Translations under genes and position numbers: made by a program
The notes under the pieces: model-generated
Told to the model about the DNA's origin: nothing
Database searches by the model: none
Seen by the model: the letters and a program-made list of their open reading frames with translations, nothing else
Shown: positions 14,575 to 23,250 of the stretch, one piece after another
How positions within the stretch are numbered: the stretch's first letter is position 1
Layout of the letters: each line of letters starts with the position of its first letter
Assembly: GCA_002436025.1 (NCBI GenBank)
Contig: DIXM01000006.1
Coordinates: 1-34,528 of the forward strand
DNA: 34,528 nt
Reading direction: 5' to 3'
Source: a candidate division Hyd24-12 bacterium UBA6080
GTDB taxonomy: Bacteria > Fermentibacterota > Fermentibacteria > Fermentibacterales > JCC-6

Positions 14575-15701
14575 AAAGGGTCTACCTCGACAACAACGCA
14601 ACCACAGCCCTTGCGCCGGAAGTTCTCGAGGAAATGATGCCCTTTCTCACTTCGGATTACGGAAATCCCTCGAGTTTCCATACTTTCGGCAGCTCGGTGC
14701 TGGACCGGATAGCGAGGGCCAGGGAGCAGGTGGCGACGCTGATAGGAGCCAACCCGGACGAGATCATTTTCACATCGGGAGGCACCGAAAGCGACAACAT
14801 GGCGCTGCGCGGATGCAGGGCGCTTCGGGGAGGGCCGGTGGTAACCACTGCGGTGGAACACCCCGCCGTCCTCGAAACTGCCATGCACCTCGGCGGACCC
14901 GCCCGCATCGTGGGCGTCGATTCATCCGGAACGCTCGATATGAAAACCTTCAGGTCATCCCTCGAAGGCGCCTCGATTGCCAGTGTGATGTTCGCGAACA
15001 ATGAGACCGGAACCCTGATGCCCGTAAAAGCAGCGGCAGCCTTCTCCCACGAAGCAGGTGTCCCTTTTCACACAGACGCGGTTCAGGCCGTGGGCAAGGT
15101 TATGGTGAGTGTTGAAGAACTTGGCGTGGACATGCTGAGCCTGTCCGCCCACAAGTTCCATGGGCCCAAGGGGGTGGGCGCGCTGTACCTTCGCAGGGGC
15201 ATGGCCCTTCCTCCCCTCGTGACCGGTGGACACCAGGAAAAGGGCATGAGGGCCGGCACCTACAACTCCGCAGGCATTGTCGGGCTTGGAAAGGCCGCCG
15301 AACTGGCGCAGGCTCATCTTCTGGAAGAGGGTTTCGTCAAGACACTTCTCGACAGGTTCGAATCCGGGGTGCTGTCCAGATGCCCGGGCGCCATGATCAT
15401 GGCACAAGAATCACCCAGGCTTCCCAACACCTCGACCGTGATATTCAGGGGCATCGAGAGCGAGGCGGTTCTAACTCTTCTGGACATTCAGGGCATCTAC
15501 GCCTCATCCGGCTCGGCGTGCAGCACCGGAAGCAAGGATCCGAGCCATGTGCTCATGGCCATGGGGCTCGACCACAACCTTGCCAACAGCGCGGTTCGTT
15601 TCAGCCTGAGCAGGTTCACAACGGTGGAGGAACTTGATCATGCCGTGAACGCGCTTGCTGGCATCGTGGAAAAGCTCAGAGCAATATCCCCCTACACCTG
15701 A
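14571..15701 (+). CDS. iscS: Cysteine desulfurase (IscS/NifS)
   Basis: PLP enzyme that removes sulfur from cysteine and passes it to the scaffold. The 376-aa product has the class-V aminotransferase start VYLDNNATT, the PLP lysine Lys195 in LSAHKFHGPKG, and the catalytic loop Cys317 in SGSACSTGS. Length and motifs match IscS/NifS-type (group I) desulfurases. Its ATG overlaps the scaffold stop (ATGA). With the Rrf2 regulator it forms a minimal Fe-S operon; IscA, HscA/B and ferredoxin are not here. It is convergent with the next gene, 6 bases apart, leaving little room for a separate terminator. Confidence 0.95.
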   Translation: MKRVYLDNNATTALAPEVLEEMMPFLTSDYGNPSSFHTFGSSVLDRIARAREQVATLIGANPDEIIFTSGGTESDNMALRGCRALRGGPVVTTAVEHPAVLETAMHLGGPARIVGVDSSGTLDMKTFRSSLEGASIASVMFANNETGTLMPVKAAAAFSHEAGVPFHTDAVQAVGKVMVSVEELGVDMLSLSAHKFHGPKGVGALYLRRGMALPPLVTGGHQEKGMRAGTYNSAGIVGLGKAAELAQAHLLEEGFVKTLLDRFESGVLSRCPGAMIMAQESPRLPNTSTVIFRGIESEAVLTLLDIQGIYASSGSACSTGSKDPSHVLMAMGLDHNLANSAVRFSLSRFTTVEELDHAVNALAGIVEKLRAISPYT

Positions 15702-15707
15702 GGCGTT

Positions 15708-16445
15708 TCACAGATCCGAAAAGGTCCAGGCTGCCCCAAGCAAAACACTGTGGTCGCCGTGTGATTCCATGTCAGCCGAAAGGGATCCGTCAATGACCAA
15801 TTCCTTCCAGGGTTCGATGGAAGCACCGGCGCTGATCACAAGATCCCCCTCGGTACTTCCGGAGAGTGAGGTGAACACCGAGAGAGCTTCACCAATAAAA
15901 CTCATCCCGCCGAACGAGAAGGCTATGGCATCTCTCCAACGGGCTTTTGAGGGATCCTGCCCGCCCATGATCCTGTACTGCCCGGAAGCGGAGAACCGGA
16001 ACAACCTGAATGTGGTAGTTGTCACAACTCCGGCAGCGACTCCCGCCCCCGGGTCAAAAGGGGCTTCGCCAGTTGGCAGAAAGATCGAACCCGTGAACTT
16101 CAAAGCTGTTCCACCCCTTGCGGTTTCGTACAACATGGCTCCGGAAAGCGCCAGGTCTCCTGTTCTCATACCGTCGTGATCGTCATCGGACAACCGTACG
16201 GGAATGGTCGCACCCACCTCGTACACATCGGACAGCCCGAAGCAGATGTTGAAAGGCACCTGGCTCGTGACGCCCATGTCCCCGTGATCCGTATATTCAA
16301 AGCCGGTCCTGAACCTGAGCTGTCCGCCGGGAAGGATATCGGAGAGCGGCAACCCCGGTACCCCCGAAAGGGAACCGGGACCGAGGTTTCCCGGGGCTCC
16401 CGCACAGACCGCGACAAGAACGGGCATAAAACATGCTGCTTTCAT
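15708..16445 (-). CDS. Exported beta-barrel-type protein (outer membrane, putative)
   Basis: The 245-aa product from ATG 16445 has GGGAGG four bases upstream and an N-terminal signal sequence (MKAACFMPVLVAVCAGAPG). The rest shows alternating strand pattern with many Gly and aromatic residues: QLRFRTGFEYTDHGD, LKFTGSIFLPTGEAPFDPG, FRFSASGQYRIMGGQ and LLGAAWTFSDL. This resembles the outer-membrane proteins of the MetA-phenol/transporter-like barrel group; the exact family is not certain. It is divergent from the next gene, with 61 bases between the starts. Confidence 0.6.
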   Translation of the reverse strand: MKAACFMPVLVAVCAGAPGNLGPGSLSGVPGLPLSDILPGGQLRFRTGFEYTDHGDMGVTSQVPFNICFGLSDVYEVGATIPVRLSDDDHDGMRTGDLALSGAMLYETARGGTALKFTGSIFLPTGEAPFDPGAGVAAGVVTTTTFRLFRFSASGQYRIMGGQDPSKARWRDAIAFSFGGMSFIGEALSVFTSLSGSTEGDLVISAGASIEPWKELVIDGSLSADMESHGDHSVLLGAAWTFSDL

Positions 16446-16506
16446 CAAACCTCCCGCAGGGTTGACAGTTTCCCTCTCAGGGGGAAAGATAGGACCGGAG
16501 CGTGAA

Positions 16507-16950
16507 ATGATGCAACTCGGGGAAAGGCAGTCAATGAGGCCGGGTGAGTACCTGATAGTACTGCTTCTGTTCACATGCGTCGGGGGAGTGCTGGTGACAA
16601 CCCTCCAACCATGCCTTGATCCGGGTCTTGCGGTCCGGGAATCGGAAGAGGCCGACAGTGTCGTGCATGCTCCACAGAGTCCCGTTGACCAGCTTTCCGA
16701 GGGGTGCTCACTGTTCATCTACGGCAACTGCCCACGACAGTCGTTCGCGGGAGACACAACCGTACTGACCATGGACCTTGACCTTGCAGCCTTCACGGTC
16801 ACGCAGGCAAACCTCAGCATCACAAGATTGCTCCGCAGGTGCAACATCACTCTGCTCGAAACCAGGCAGAGACAGGGAGGCGGTCTGACATTCCTTGCCA
16901 CGCTGCCCGATGGAAAGCCTCTCCGAATGGAGTTGAAGGCTCCCGGGTAG
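16507..16950 (+). CDS. Hypothetical membrane-anchored protein
   Basis: Not recognised. From ATG 16507, which has GGAG six bases upstream, the 147-aa product has a single N-terminal membrane helix (YLIVLLLFTCVGGVLVTTL) and an exported C-terminal part with several cysteines (EGCSLFIYGNC, RRCNITLLETR), compatible with disulfides. In-frame starts upstream at 16462 are less likely. The final part (FLATLPDGKPLRMELKAPG) is beta-like. It precedes secDF by 149 bases; no functional link is visible. Confidence 0.5.
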   Translation: MMQLGERQSMRPGEYLIVLLLFTCVGGVLVTTLQPCLDPGLAVRESEEADSVVHAPQSPVDQLSEGCSLFIYGNCPRQSFAGDTTVLTMDLDLAAFTVTQANLSITRLLRRCNITLLETRQRQGGGLTFLATLPDGKPLRMELKAPG

Positions 16951-17099
16951 GCAGGTGGTCAGCGACAAAGCCTTTGCGTATCTTTCGATGATTTCCTGAA
17001 GGCCCGGCTCCCGTCCTAATTCGGCGGGTCCCGTGTGTTGGTGTTCACAACAATTGACCCATAGAAGAACCGAGTTACTCCGTTGAAAGGGATGCATGT

Positions 17100-19976
17100 A
17101 TGAAGCGAGCCGATAAATGGCGCATCTGGAGTTCCGTAGCGCTTTTCGTTACGGCGGTGCTGATGATCTGGCCCACCATCAGGTGGTATTCGATCCCATC
17201 ACAGGAACGGGACAAGGCAGAGGCAAGCGCCCAGCCCGAAACCTCCAACCCCTATTTCCGTTCACTGCTTGACCAGATGCAGGCTGATGGCGGAGAGGCC
17301 GAGATCCAGCGCTACCGCGACATCTACGACCTCAGCCGTGGCACCATCAAGCTTGGCCTCGACCTTCAGGGCGGCATGTACCTCGCATACACCGTCGAAC
17401 CCACACCGGGCCTCGACCCCGAGGAAGCGCTTGACCAGGCGCTGGAAATCATCAGGAACCGTATAGACGAGTTCGGTGTATCCGAGCCGTCCATCACCCG
17501 CCAGGGGGATGACCGGATAGTGGTTCAGCTTCCCGGAGTGCGGGACCCGGCGCGCGCCAGGGCGATCGTTGAAAGACAGGCGCTCCTCGAATTCAAAGTG
17601 GTTGCTTACCCCAACCATGCGAACAATCAGACCGCTCCTTCATCCGTTCAGACCATAAGGGATATCGAGAGCGCTCTGGAAGGAGTGGTGCCGGCTACAG
17701 ATGTCACCGAAACACCTGAACCGGCCGCTTCCGTCGACAGCGCAGCTGCACCGAACACAGTGATCGTCCCAGACAGCGCAATCACTCCTGCTGACCTGAC
17801 ATTGGCGGACAGCTCCGTTTTCTCCCTTCCCACAGAAACCGAAACCCCGCTGACCGAGCCCCAGGCTGATGACATGACCGAGCCACTTCTTCTCGAGGCC
17901 TCCGGCAGACTGGGTTCAATGATCACCATCGCCGACGAGAGTTTCAGTCTTCTGCGAATATCACCGGGGGACTGGGTGCTTGTAGTTGGTGAAAACCTCG
18001 AGGCATTCCAGGACATTGTGAACTCCCCGACGGCCAAGGCAATCCTTGAGCGCGACAACCTCTCGTTCGCCTATACCAGACCGGAGGAAATCCCAGGCAT
18101 CGGTCAGTGCGTGGGCGTCTACCTCGTTCCCACCGATGTCACGAGAGGCTGGGGAAGTCAGGCGGACCTCGACCGACCCTACTACCGTCTGACCGGCGCA
18201 AACCTCACAGATGTCCGCATACAGATGGGCAACGATCAGGCGATAACGAACGAGCCCGGCCTTATCCTCGAGTTCGACGAACAGGGCGCCGAGAACTGGG
18301 AGCGAATCACCGGCGAGAATGTCGAGCAGAGGGTGTCAATCATACTCGACGGAAGCATCTACTCCGTCGCCACGATCCGCGAGAGGATATCGGGAAGCGG
18401 CACCCGGCTCTCAGGCAGCTTCAGCGTGGACGAGGCCCGTGACCTCAGGCTTGTTCTCAAGGCCGGCTCGCTTCCCGCAAGGCTCGAGATCGCCGAGGAA
18501 CAGACCATCGGCCCGAGCCTCGGACGCAGGTCGATCGGGAACGGGCTTCTTGCCGGCGCGGTCGCGCTTCTTCTGATCACCGTCTTCATGATCATCTACT
18601 ACGGTCTCAGCGGATTCGTAGCCGTCCTGGCGCTTGTTTTCGACATGCTGATAATTTTCGGTTTCCTCTGCTTCCCGGGTCCGCTGGCACAACTGGGCCT
18701 CATGGGCATGAACTCAACCCTGACCCTCCCCGGGATTGCAGGCATCATCCTCACGATAGGAATGGCGGTTGACGCCAGTGTTCTTATCTATGAAAGGATG
18801 AGGGAGGAGAGAAGATCAGGCAAGGGCATCCGCTCTGCCGTAGACGCCGGCTACAAAAGGGCGTTCGTGACCATCCTCGATTCGAACCTCACCACCCTGA
18901 TCACCGCCATGGTCCTCTACAGGTTTGGAACCGGTCCCGTCAGGGGCTTCGCGGTCACCCTCTCGATAGGTATTCTGGCTTCCATGTTCTGCTCTCTGGT
19001 TTTCTCAAGGGCTTACTTCGCCATGCTTCTGGCAAAAGCAGAGAGAACGAACATCGGCATGGGACGACTTGCGTTCATCACGGATGCGCACTACTCGGTA
19101 ACGAAAAACCGCAGGAAATTCTACATCGCTTCGCTCACGGCGATCGTCCTTGGCGCATTAGGTTACATCGTCAACGGCGGTTTGAACCTTTCGATCGATT
19201 TCACGGGAGGTTTCGAGACCAACGTCACGACCACCGCCCACGAAACCGGCGAAGACCTTGCCAACAGCCTTTCCGGTCTTGGGCTTCAGGGGGTGCAGGT
19301 TCAGGCCCTCTCGGACTGGACAGGTGATGGAAACGCCTTTGTGGTTCGCACATCCGCAAGCGACAAGGACCAGGTCTTCGAAGCACTGGGAGAGGCCGAG
19401 TGCATCCTCATGGAGGAGCAGGAGGGCGAAGAGGAGACTGCGTTCATCAAACAGATCGGACCCCGAGTGGGGACCGAACTGAGGTCCCAGGCGGTAAACG
19501 CAGTATTGTTGGCCATGTTCTTCATCATCCTTTACATATGGTACCGCTTCCAGTTCAAGTGGGGCGTAGCCGCAGTGGCGGCCCTGGTTCACGATATCCT
19601 CATAACACTGGGCGTGCTGGCGGTCTTCCGGATCGAGTTCTCCCTGACCATCGTGGCCGCTCTTCTGACAATCGTTGGCTACTCCATCAACGACACCATA
19701 GTGGTGTTCGACAGGATCAGGGAGGATGTCAAGCTGCGAAAAGGGCGCACCTTTGAGGAAGTCGTGAACAAGGCCATAAACGAGACGTTCAGCCGCACCA
19801 TCATCACATCCGGGACCACATTTGCCGCGGTACTGATGCTGTTCATCTTCGCGCCGGGAATGCTCAGGGATTTCGCCCTGACACTTATGGTCGGCGTGTT
19901 CGTGGGAACATTCTCGTCAATCTTCATAGCCAGCCCAATACTCATCGACTGGCAGCGGAAGACCAAGAACAGGTAG
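17100..19976 (+). CDS. secDF: Protein translocase subunits SecD and SecF, fused
   Basis: RND-family proton-driven accessory of the Sec translocon that pulls exported proteins across the inner membrane. The 958-aa product joins a SecD half and a SecF half. SecD contributes TM1, the DLQGGMYLAYTVEP start, RIDEFGVSEPSITRQGDDRIVVQLPG, and a TM bundle with AGIILTIGMAVDASVLIYERMREE. SecF starts near 660 with YSVTKNRRKFYIASLT, then INDTIVVFDRIREDVKLRKG and INETFSRTIITSG. The SecD periplasmic domain carries a low-complexity insert rich in Thr, Pro, Ala and acidic residues (about 200-260). Fused SecDF occurs in several phyla. It ends at a convergent hairpin shared with the histidine kinase gene. Confidence 0.95.
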   Translation: MKRADKWRIWSSVALFVTAVLMIWPTIRWYSIPSQERDKAEASAQPETSNPYFRSLLDQMQADGGEAEIQRYRDIYDLSRGTIKLGLDLQGGMYLAYTVEPTPGLDPEEALDQALEIIRNRIDEFGVSEPSITRQGDDRIVVQLPGVRDPARARAIVERQALLEFKVVAYPNHANNQTAPSSVQTIRDIESALEGVVPATDVTETPEPAASVDSAAAPNTVIVPDSAITPADLTLADSSVFSLPTETETPLTEPQADDMTEPLLLEASGRLGSMITIADESFSLLRISPGDWVLVVGENLEAFQDIVNSPTAKAILERDNLSFAYTRPEEIPGIGQCVGVYLVPTDVTRGWGSQADLDRPYYRLTGANLTDVRIQMGNDQAITNEPGLILEFDEQGAENWERITGENVEQRVSIILDGSIYSVATIRERISGSGTRLSGSFSVDEARDLRLVLKAGSLPARLEIAEEQTIGPSLGRRSIGNGLLAGAVALLLITVFMIIYYGLSGFVAVLALVFDMLIIFGFLCFPGPLAQLGLMGMNSTLTLPGIAGIILTIGMAVDASVLIYERMREERRSGKGIRSAVDAGYKRAFVTILDSNLTTLITAMVLYRFGTGPVRGFAVTLSIGILASMFCSLVFSRAYFAMLLAKAERTNIGMGRLAFITDAHYSVTKNRRKFYIASLTAIVLGALGYIVNGGLNLSIDFTGGFETNVTTTAHETGEDLANSLSGLGLQGVQVQALSDWTGDGNAFVVRTSASDKDQVFEALGEAECILMEEQEGEEETAFIKQIGPRVGTELRSQAVNAVLLAMFFIILYIWYRFQFKWGVAAVAALVHDILITLGVLAVFRIEFSLTIVAALLTIVGYSINDTIVVFDRIREDVKLRKGRTFEEVVNKAINETFSRTIITSGTTFAAVLMLFIFAPGMLRDFALTLMVGVFVGTFSSIFIASPILIDWQRKTKNR

Positions 19977-19992
19977 TCAATCCCGGTAGTAC

Positions 19993-20020
19993 AAGGGGGG
20001 CGGGTCAAACCGTCCCCCTT
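19993..20020. terminator. Bidirectional terminator between secDF and the kinase gene
   Basis: An 11-bp stem with one G-U pair (arms 19993-20003 and 20010-20020, loop GTCAAA) fills the space between the two convergent stop codons. It has A/T runs at both bases of the stem, as expected for a terminator used in both directions. Confidence 0.75.
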
Positions 20021-21223
20021 TCACATGGGAATGGAAAGAGTAATCCTGGCCCCGCCTTCGGGGGTGTTCCCGGCCAGGATCTCGCCACCGATGATCGACG
20101 CGGCTCTGCGGGCGATGGACAGCCCCAGCCCCACTCCCTGGCTTTCCCTGCCCTTCATGAAGGGTATGAACCCGGCGGACAGAATCGCATTGGGGAAGCC
20201 GGGACCGTCGTCCCTCACGATCACCGATAAGCATGTCAGGGCTGGTCTTATCTCAACGGATACCTTTGACGACGCATGTCTGACGGCGTTCGAAACAAGG
20301 TTCGACAACACCCTTGCCAGAAGCTCTCTGTCGGTCCTGACGAGCGCATGCCCCGAAATCGTTATCTCGAGCCCCGCCCGACCCCAGGATTCAGAGGCGA
20401 CAACCTCTTCAGCTACGGCAAGGACTTCCACGGATTCCATGTTCGGCGCAACTCCCCTGCCAAGCCGGTTGTACTCCAGCAATTCTGTCACAAGGGCGTT
20501 AAGTGCTGTGATGTCCGCTTCCATGCGCGAAAACATCTCATCCCGCGTTCCGCTGCCCTCACGAAGAAGCTCGAGTGCAAGGGACAGCCTTGCGAGCGGT
20601 GTGCGCAACTCGTGGGCCACTGAACCCATGAGTTCCTTGTGTGAAACAAGCAGAGAGTCGATGCGCTGAGCCATCCCGTTGAAGCTTTCACCCAGGGCGT
20701 CCAGCTCATCCGATCCACCTGAAACGGCGTAACGGATCGATGTGTCACCGCTCCCCAGGATGGAAGCCGCCCTCTCGAGGTCCCTGATCTTCCTGAACAC
20801 GCTCCGGAGAACGAGGTGCAGCACCACCCCCTCAACAATGAGAAGCAGCAGTAGAACAACTGCAGCAATTGACAGCCTGACGCCGGGAAGGGGAACCATG
20901 CCCACAATGGTGAACGGAAAACCCGGCCTTGCCGGTATGATCACGGTTCCGGGGAGCGGAGGAGGCTCACGGTGTTCGCCTCCTCCCATCCTGTCTTCGG
21001 GGATCAGCCTGATCCTCACACCCATGGAATCCGCGAGAAAACTAACCTGTTCACGCGTTGGAGCTGAAAGAGACTCTACTTCCCGCTGGAACATATCGGC
21101 GATCAATGCCTGCCTGGTCCTGAGATGGTTTGGAAGAACGGCGCCCATGAACCATCCCGTGAAGACGATCGTCAGCAGCAGGGCCGCCGCCAGGGGCAGG
21201 AACACTTTCCAGTAAAGCTTCAT
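20021..21223 (-). CDS. Sensor histidine kinase (EnvZ/CpxA type)
   Basis: The 400-aa product has two membrane helices (LAAALLLTIVFTGWFMGAVL near 11-30 and LSIAAVVLLLLLIVEGVVL near 117-135) around a small periplasmic sensor. A HAMP-like linker and the phospho-acceptor His204 in SVAHELRTPL follow. The ATP-binding domain shows NLVSNAVRHA, VRDDGPGFP and GVGLGLSIARR. It phosphorylates the response regulator encoded just upstream, whose stop codon it overlaps (ATGA). The sensed signal is probably in the envelope; no ligand can be named. Confidence 0.93.
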   Translation of the reverse strand: MKLYWKVFLPLAAALLLTIVFTGWFMGAVLPNHLRTRQALIADMFQREVESLSAPTREQVSFLADSMGVRIRLIPEDRMGGGEHREPPPLPGTVIIPARPGFPFTIVGMVPLPGVRLSIAAVVLLLLLIVEGVVLHLVLRSVFRKIRDLERAASILGSGDTSIRYAVSGGSDELDALGESFNGMAQRIDSLLVSHKELMGSVAHELRTPLARLSLALELLREGSGTRDEMFSRMEADITALNALVTELLEYNRLGRGVAPNMESVEVLAVAEEVVASESWGRAGLEITISGHALVRTDRELLARVLSNLVSNAVRHASSKVSVEIRPALTCLSVIVRDDGPGFPNAILSAGFIPFMKGRESQGVGLGLSIARRAASIIGGEILAGNTPEGGARITLSIPM

Positions 21224-21906
21224 TGCCCACCGTTCCTGCCGGGACTAAGGCAGTAGCCCACGCCCTGGACGGTCTTGATCAGGTCGCCGTGTCCGCCAAG
21301 CTTCTTGCGCAGACGGGAAACCAGAACATCCACCGATCGGTCAAAGGAGTTGAAATCTATACCCCTGACCTCTTCCACGAGCCTGGCCCTCTCCTGTACC
21401 CTGCCCGCCCTGCGGGCAAGGAGGAGAAGGAGATCGAACTCGGCAGTGGTCAGTTCGAGGGAACCGCCATCCAGAAAGGCCGTTCTGGCTTGCGCATCGA
21501 TCCTCAGGGAACCCAGATCGATCATGTCTGCTTCAAGGTCGTTGCTGCTGCGACGAAGCAGGGCTCTGACCCGGGCCAGCAGGACCCGGGGCGTGACCGG
21601 CTTCACGATGTAGTCATCAGCCCCGATCTCCAGTCCGGCGACCATGTCGGAATCCTCACCCAGGGCTGTAAGCATTAGAACAGGCCCCCTCCAGAACTCT
21701 CTCAGCTTCCGCAGCACGGAAAGCCCGTCGAAATCGGGCAGCATGATGTCGAGGATCACCGCATCCGGCCTGTCACGCTGCACGGCTTTGGGAACCGATG
21801 CGCCCTGATGGAGTAGGAACACCTGGAAACCGTGACTCGTAAGGTACCGAGACACAAGTTCAGCAAGTGCGACATCATCCTCGACAAGAAGTATCTTTTC
21901 GTTCAC
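21220..21906 (-). CDS. OmpR/PhoB-family response regulator
   Basis: The 228-aa product has a receiver domain with acidic pocket EDD (9-11), phospho-acceptor Asp53 in VILDIMLPDFDG and conserved LTA and KP motifs. The C-terminal winged-helix DNA-binding domain has ELTTAEFDLLLLLARRAGRV and DVLVSRLRKKLG. GTG start with GGAGG four bases upstream. It is transcribed first, followed by its kinase with a 4-base overlap. It diverges from the exported-protein gene at 21968 across only 61 bases, so that gene is a possible target of the pair. Confidence 0.93.
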   Translation of the reverse strand: MNEKILLVEDDVALAELVSRYLTSHGFQVFLLHQGASVPKAVQRDRPDAVILDIMLPDFDGLSVLRKLREFWRGPVLMLTALGEDSDMVAGLEIGADDYIVKPVTPRVLLARVRALLRRSSNDLEADMIDLGSLRIDAQARTAFLDGGSLELTTAEFDLLLLLARRAGRVQERARLVEEVRGIDFNSFDRSVDVLVSRLRKKLGGHGDLIKTVQGVGYCLSPGRNGGQ

Positions 21907-21967
21907 GGTGCCTCCATCGTTGTATTCTATGGTAAGGCCAGCCCGCCATCAATCCGAAAGGTGAATC

Positions 21968-22519
21968 ATGATCGCTGTTTTTCTGTATCTACTGCTGACA
22001 AACTCTTTGCCCATAGAGCCTTCATACGTCATCGAATACCCCGGCATTGCCTTTGGATGGCTCCCGAGTGAACTCACTCCCCCGGCGGAAGGGGTCATCT
22101 CCGCCGAGACCGGCACGCTCAGTTCGCTTCCGGGCTCCCACGGTTATGATTACCGGATCATGTACTGGCTTCTCGAAGAAGACCTTGATTCAGCCGACAA
22201 GGGGCTGTGGCTGAGACAGAAGCTCGAAGCCGTTCTTCCCCCCGATGCCCTCCCGGGAGTGGTTTTCGGGTCAATGAACTGGGCCGAGGGAAGCACTGCC
22301 GTCTCCCACCTGGGAATGCGCTCCATAGGCCTCACCGCTTCGGTGAACTTCAACCTGCTTTCGGGATCGAGCGTCATGTTCAGCGGAACGGCATACGGGA
22401 TATTCCGTGACGGCTACGCGGTTCTGATCTACGGCATGGCTCCGCGGGAAGCCTCCCCCGCAATCAAAGAGGTCATGGAGTTCATCATTGCCAACGCCTG
22501 GATGCTTCCCGGCTCCTGA
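21968..22519 (+). CDS. Hypothetical exported protein next to the two-component genes
   Basis: Not recognised. The 183-aa product has a short hydrophobic N-terminus (MIAVFLYLLLTNSLP) and a mixed alpha/beta body (YPGIAFGWLPSE, VFGSMNWAEGSTAVSH, VMFSGTAYGIFRDGYAVLIYG) ending in an amphipathic helix. The general layout, a secreted domain with one central beta sheet, resembles PsbP/DUF1795-like proteins, but no family motif is firm. The start has GAAAGGTG upstream. It is divergent from the response regulator and overlaps the convergent membrane gene by 35 bases at its 3' end. Confidence 0.55.
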   Translation: MIAVFLYLLLTNSLPIEPSYVIEYPGIAFGWLPSELTPPAEGVISAETGTLSSLPGSHGYDYRIMYWLLEEDLDSADKGLWLRQKLEAVLPPDALPGVVFGSMNWAEGSTAVSHLGMRSIGLTASVNFNLLSGSSVMFSGTAYGIFRDGYAVLIYGMAPREASPAIKEVMEFIIANAWMLPGS

Positions 22520-23219
22520 AACCGTGCACCCGCAAGGCAAGGATGATGTAGACAACTGAGTGAAGCAGCAGGATCAGAAGCATTTCGGGGTGGAAATAGC
22601 CGTTGATCGTGTGTGATGCAAGCCTGCCGGTGGAGGGCACTATCCACTGGGATACACCCCTGCCGAACAGCCCTGGCAACAGAGAGAACAGAAGGAAGCA
22701 TGAGCCAAGCCAGGCCGCACCCGGGCCATCCGCAACCGTAGACAGCAGGGTTGCCAGGCACACCGCCCAGAAAAGCACCGGTGCACACCATCCCACAAGA
22801 AAAAGAAACCCCGCAATGTTGAAACCATTGGAAGCTTGCATTACCGCCGAGCCCATGATGCACATGATCACAAAATAAATGAGAAAAAGCGATACCGTGG
22901 CACCCAGGAGATCGCCCGGCGTTCCCCTTCCAGGAAGCGGCCTTTCAAAGCTCCACCCCCTGACGAAACTGAAACACCCCCTGACAACTGCCAGCAGCGA
23001 CACAACAATGGTGACGTTCCAGAGAAGCATCCTAAGCGTCTGGTTCCGGGTGAACGGGCCTATCGCGCCCTGTGCTTCAAGATTGCCCTCCAAAAGAGCC
23101 ACCAGCGCCACGATCACAGGCACCGCGATAAGTATCACCAGATTGCGAAGCTCAAGGAATTCCTGGGCACCCTCGCGAAAAGAGCGACTGAAGCTTAGAT
23201 TACGCCCGGACGCCACCAT
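22485..23219 (-). CDS. Six-helix membrane protein, ABC-2 permease/YIP1-like
   Basis: The 244-aa product from ATG 23219 has GGAGG six bases upstream and shows about six hydrophobic segments (NLVILIAVPVIVALVALL, MLLWNVTIVVSLLAVV, ATVSLFLIYFVIMCIMG, FLFLVGWCAPVLFWAVCL, SCFLLFSLLPGLFG, LILLLHSVVYIILAL). The N-terminal EFLELRNLVILI just before helix 1 is reminiscent of ABC-2-type permeases, but no ATPase gene is adjacent. In-frame codons further upstream to 23405 are read over the divergent lipoprotein gene and are not used. Function unknown. Confidence 0.6.
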   Translation of the reverse strand: MVASGRNLSFSRSFREGAQEFLELRNLVILIAVPVIVALVALLEGNLEAQGAIGPFTRNQTLRMLLWNVTIVVSLLAVVRGCFSFVRGWSFERPLPGRGTPGDLLGATVSLFLIYFVIMCIMGSAVMQASNGFNIAGFLFLVGWCAPVLFWAVCLATLLSTVADGPGAAWLGSCFLLFSLLPGLFGRGVSQWIVPSTGRLASHTINGYFHPEMLLILLLHSVVYIILALRVHGFRSREASRRWQ

Positions 23220-23250
23220 TTCACACCTCCGTAGAGGGGATAGATAGCCC

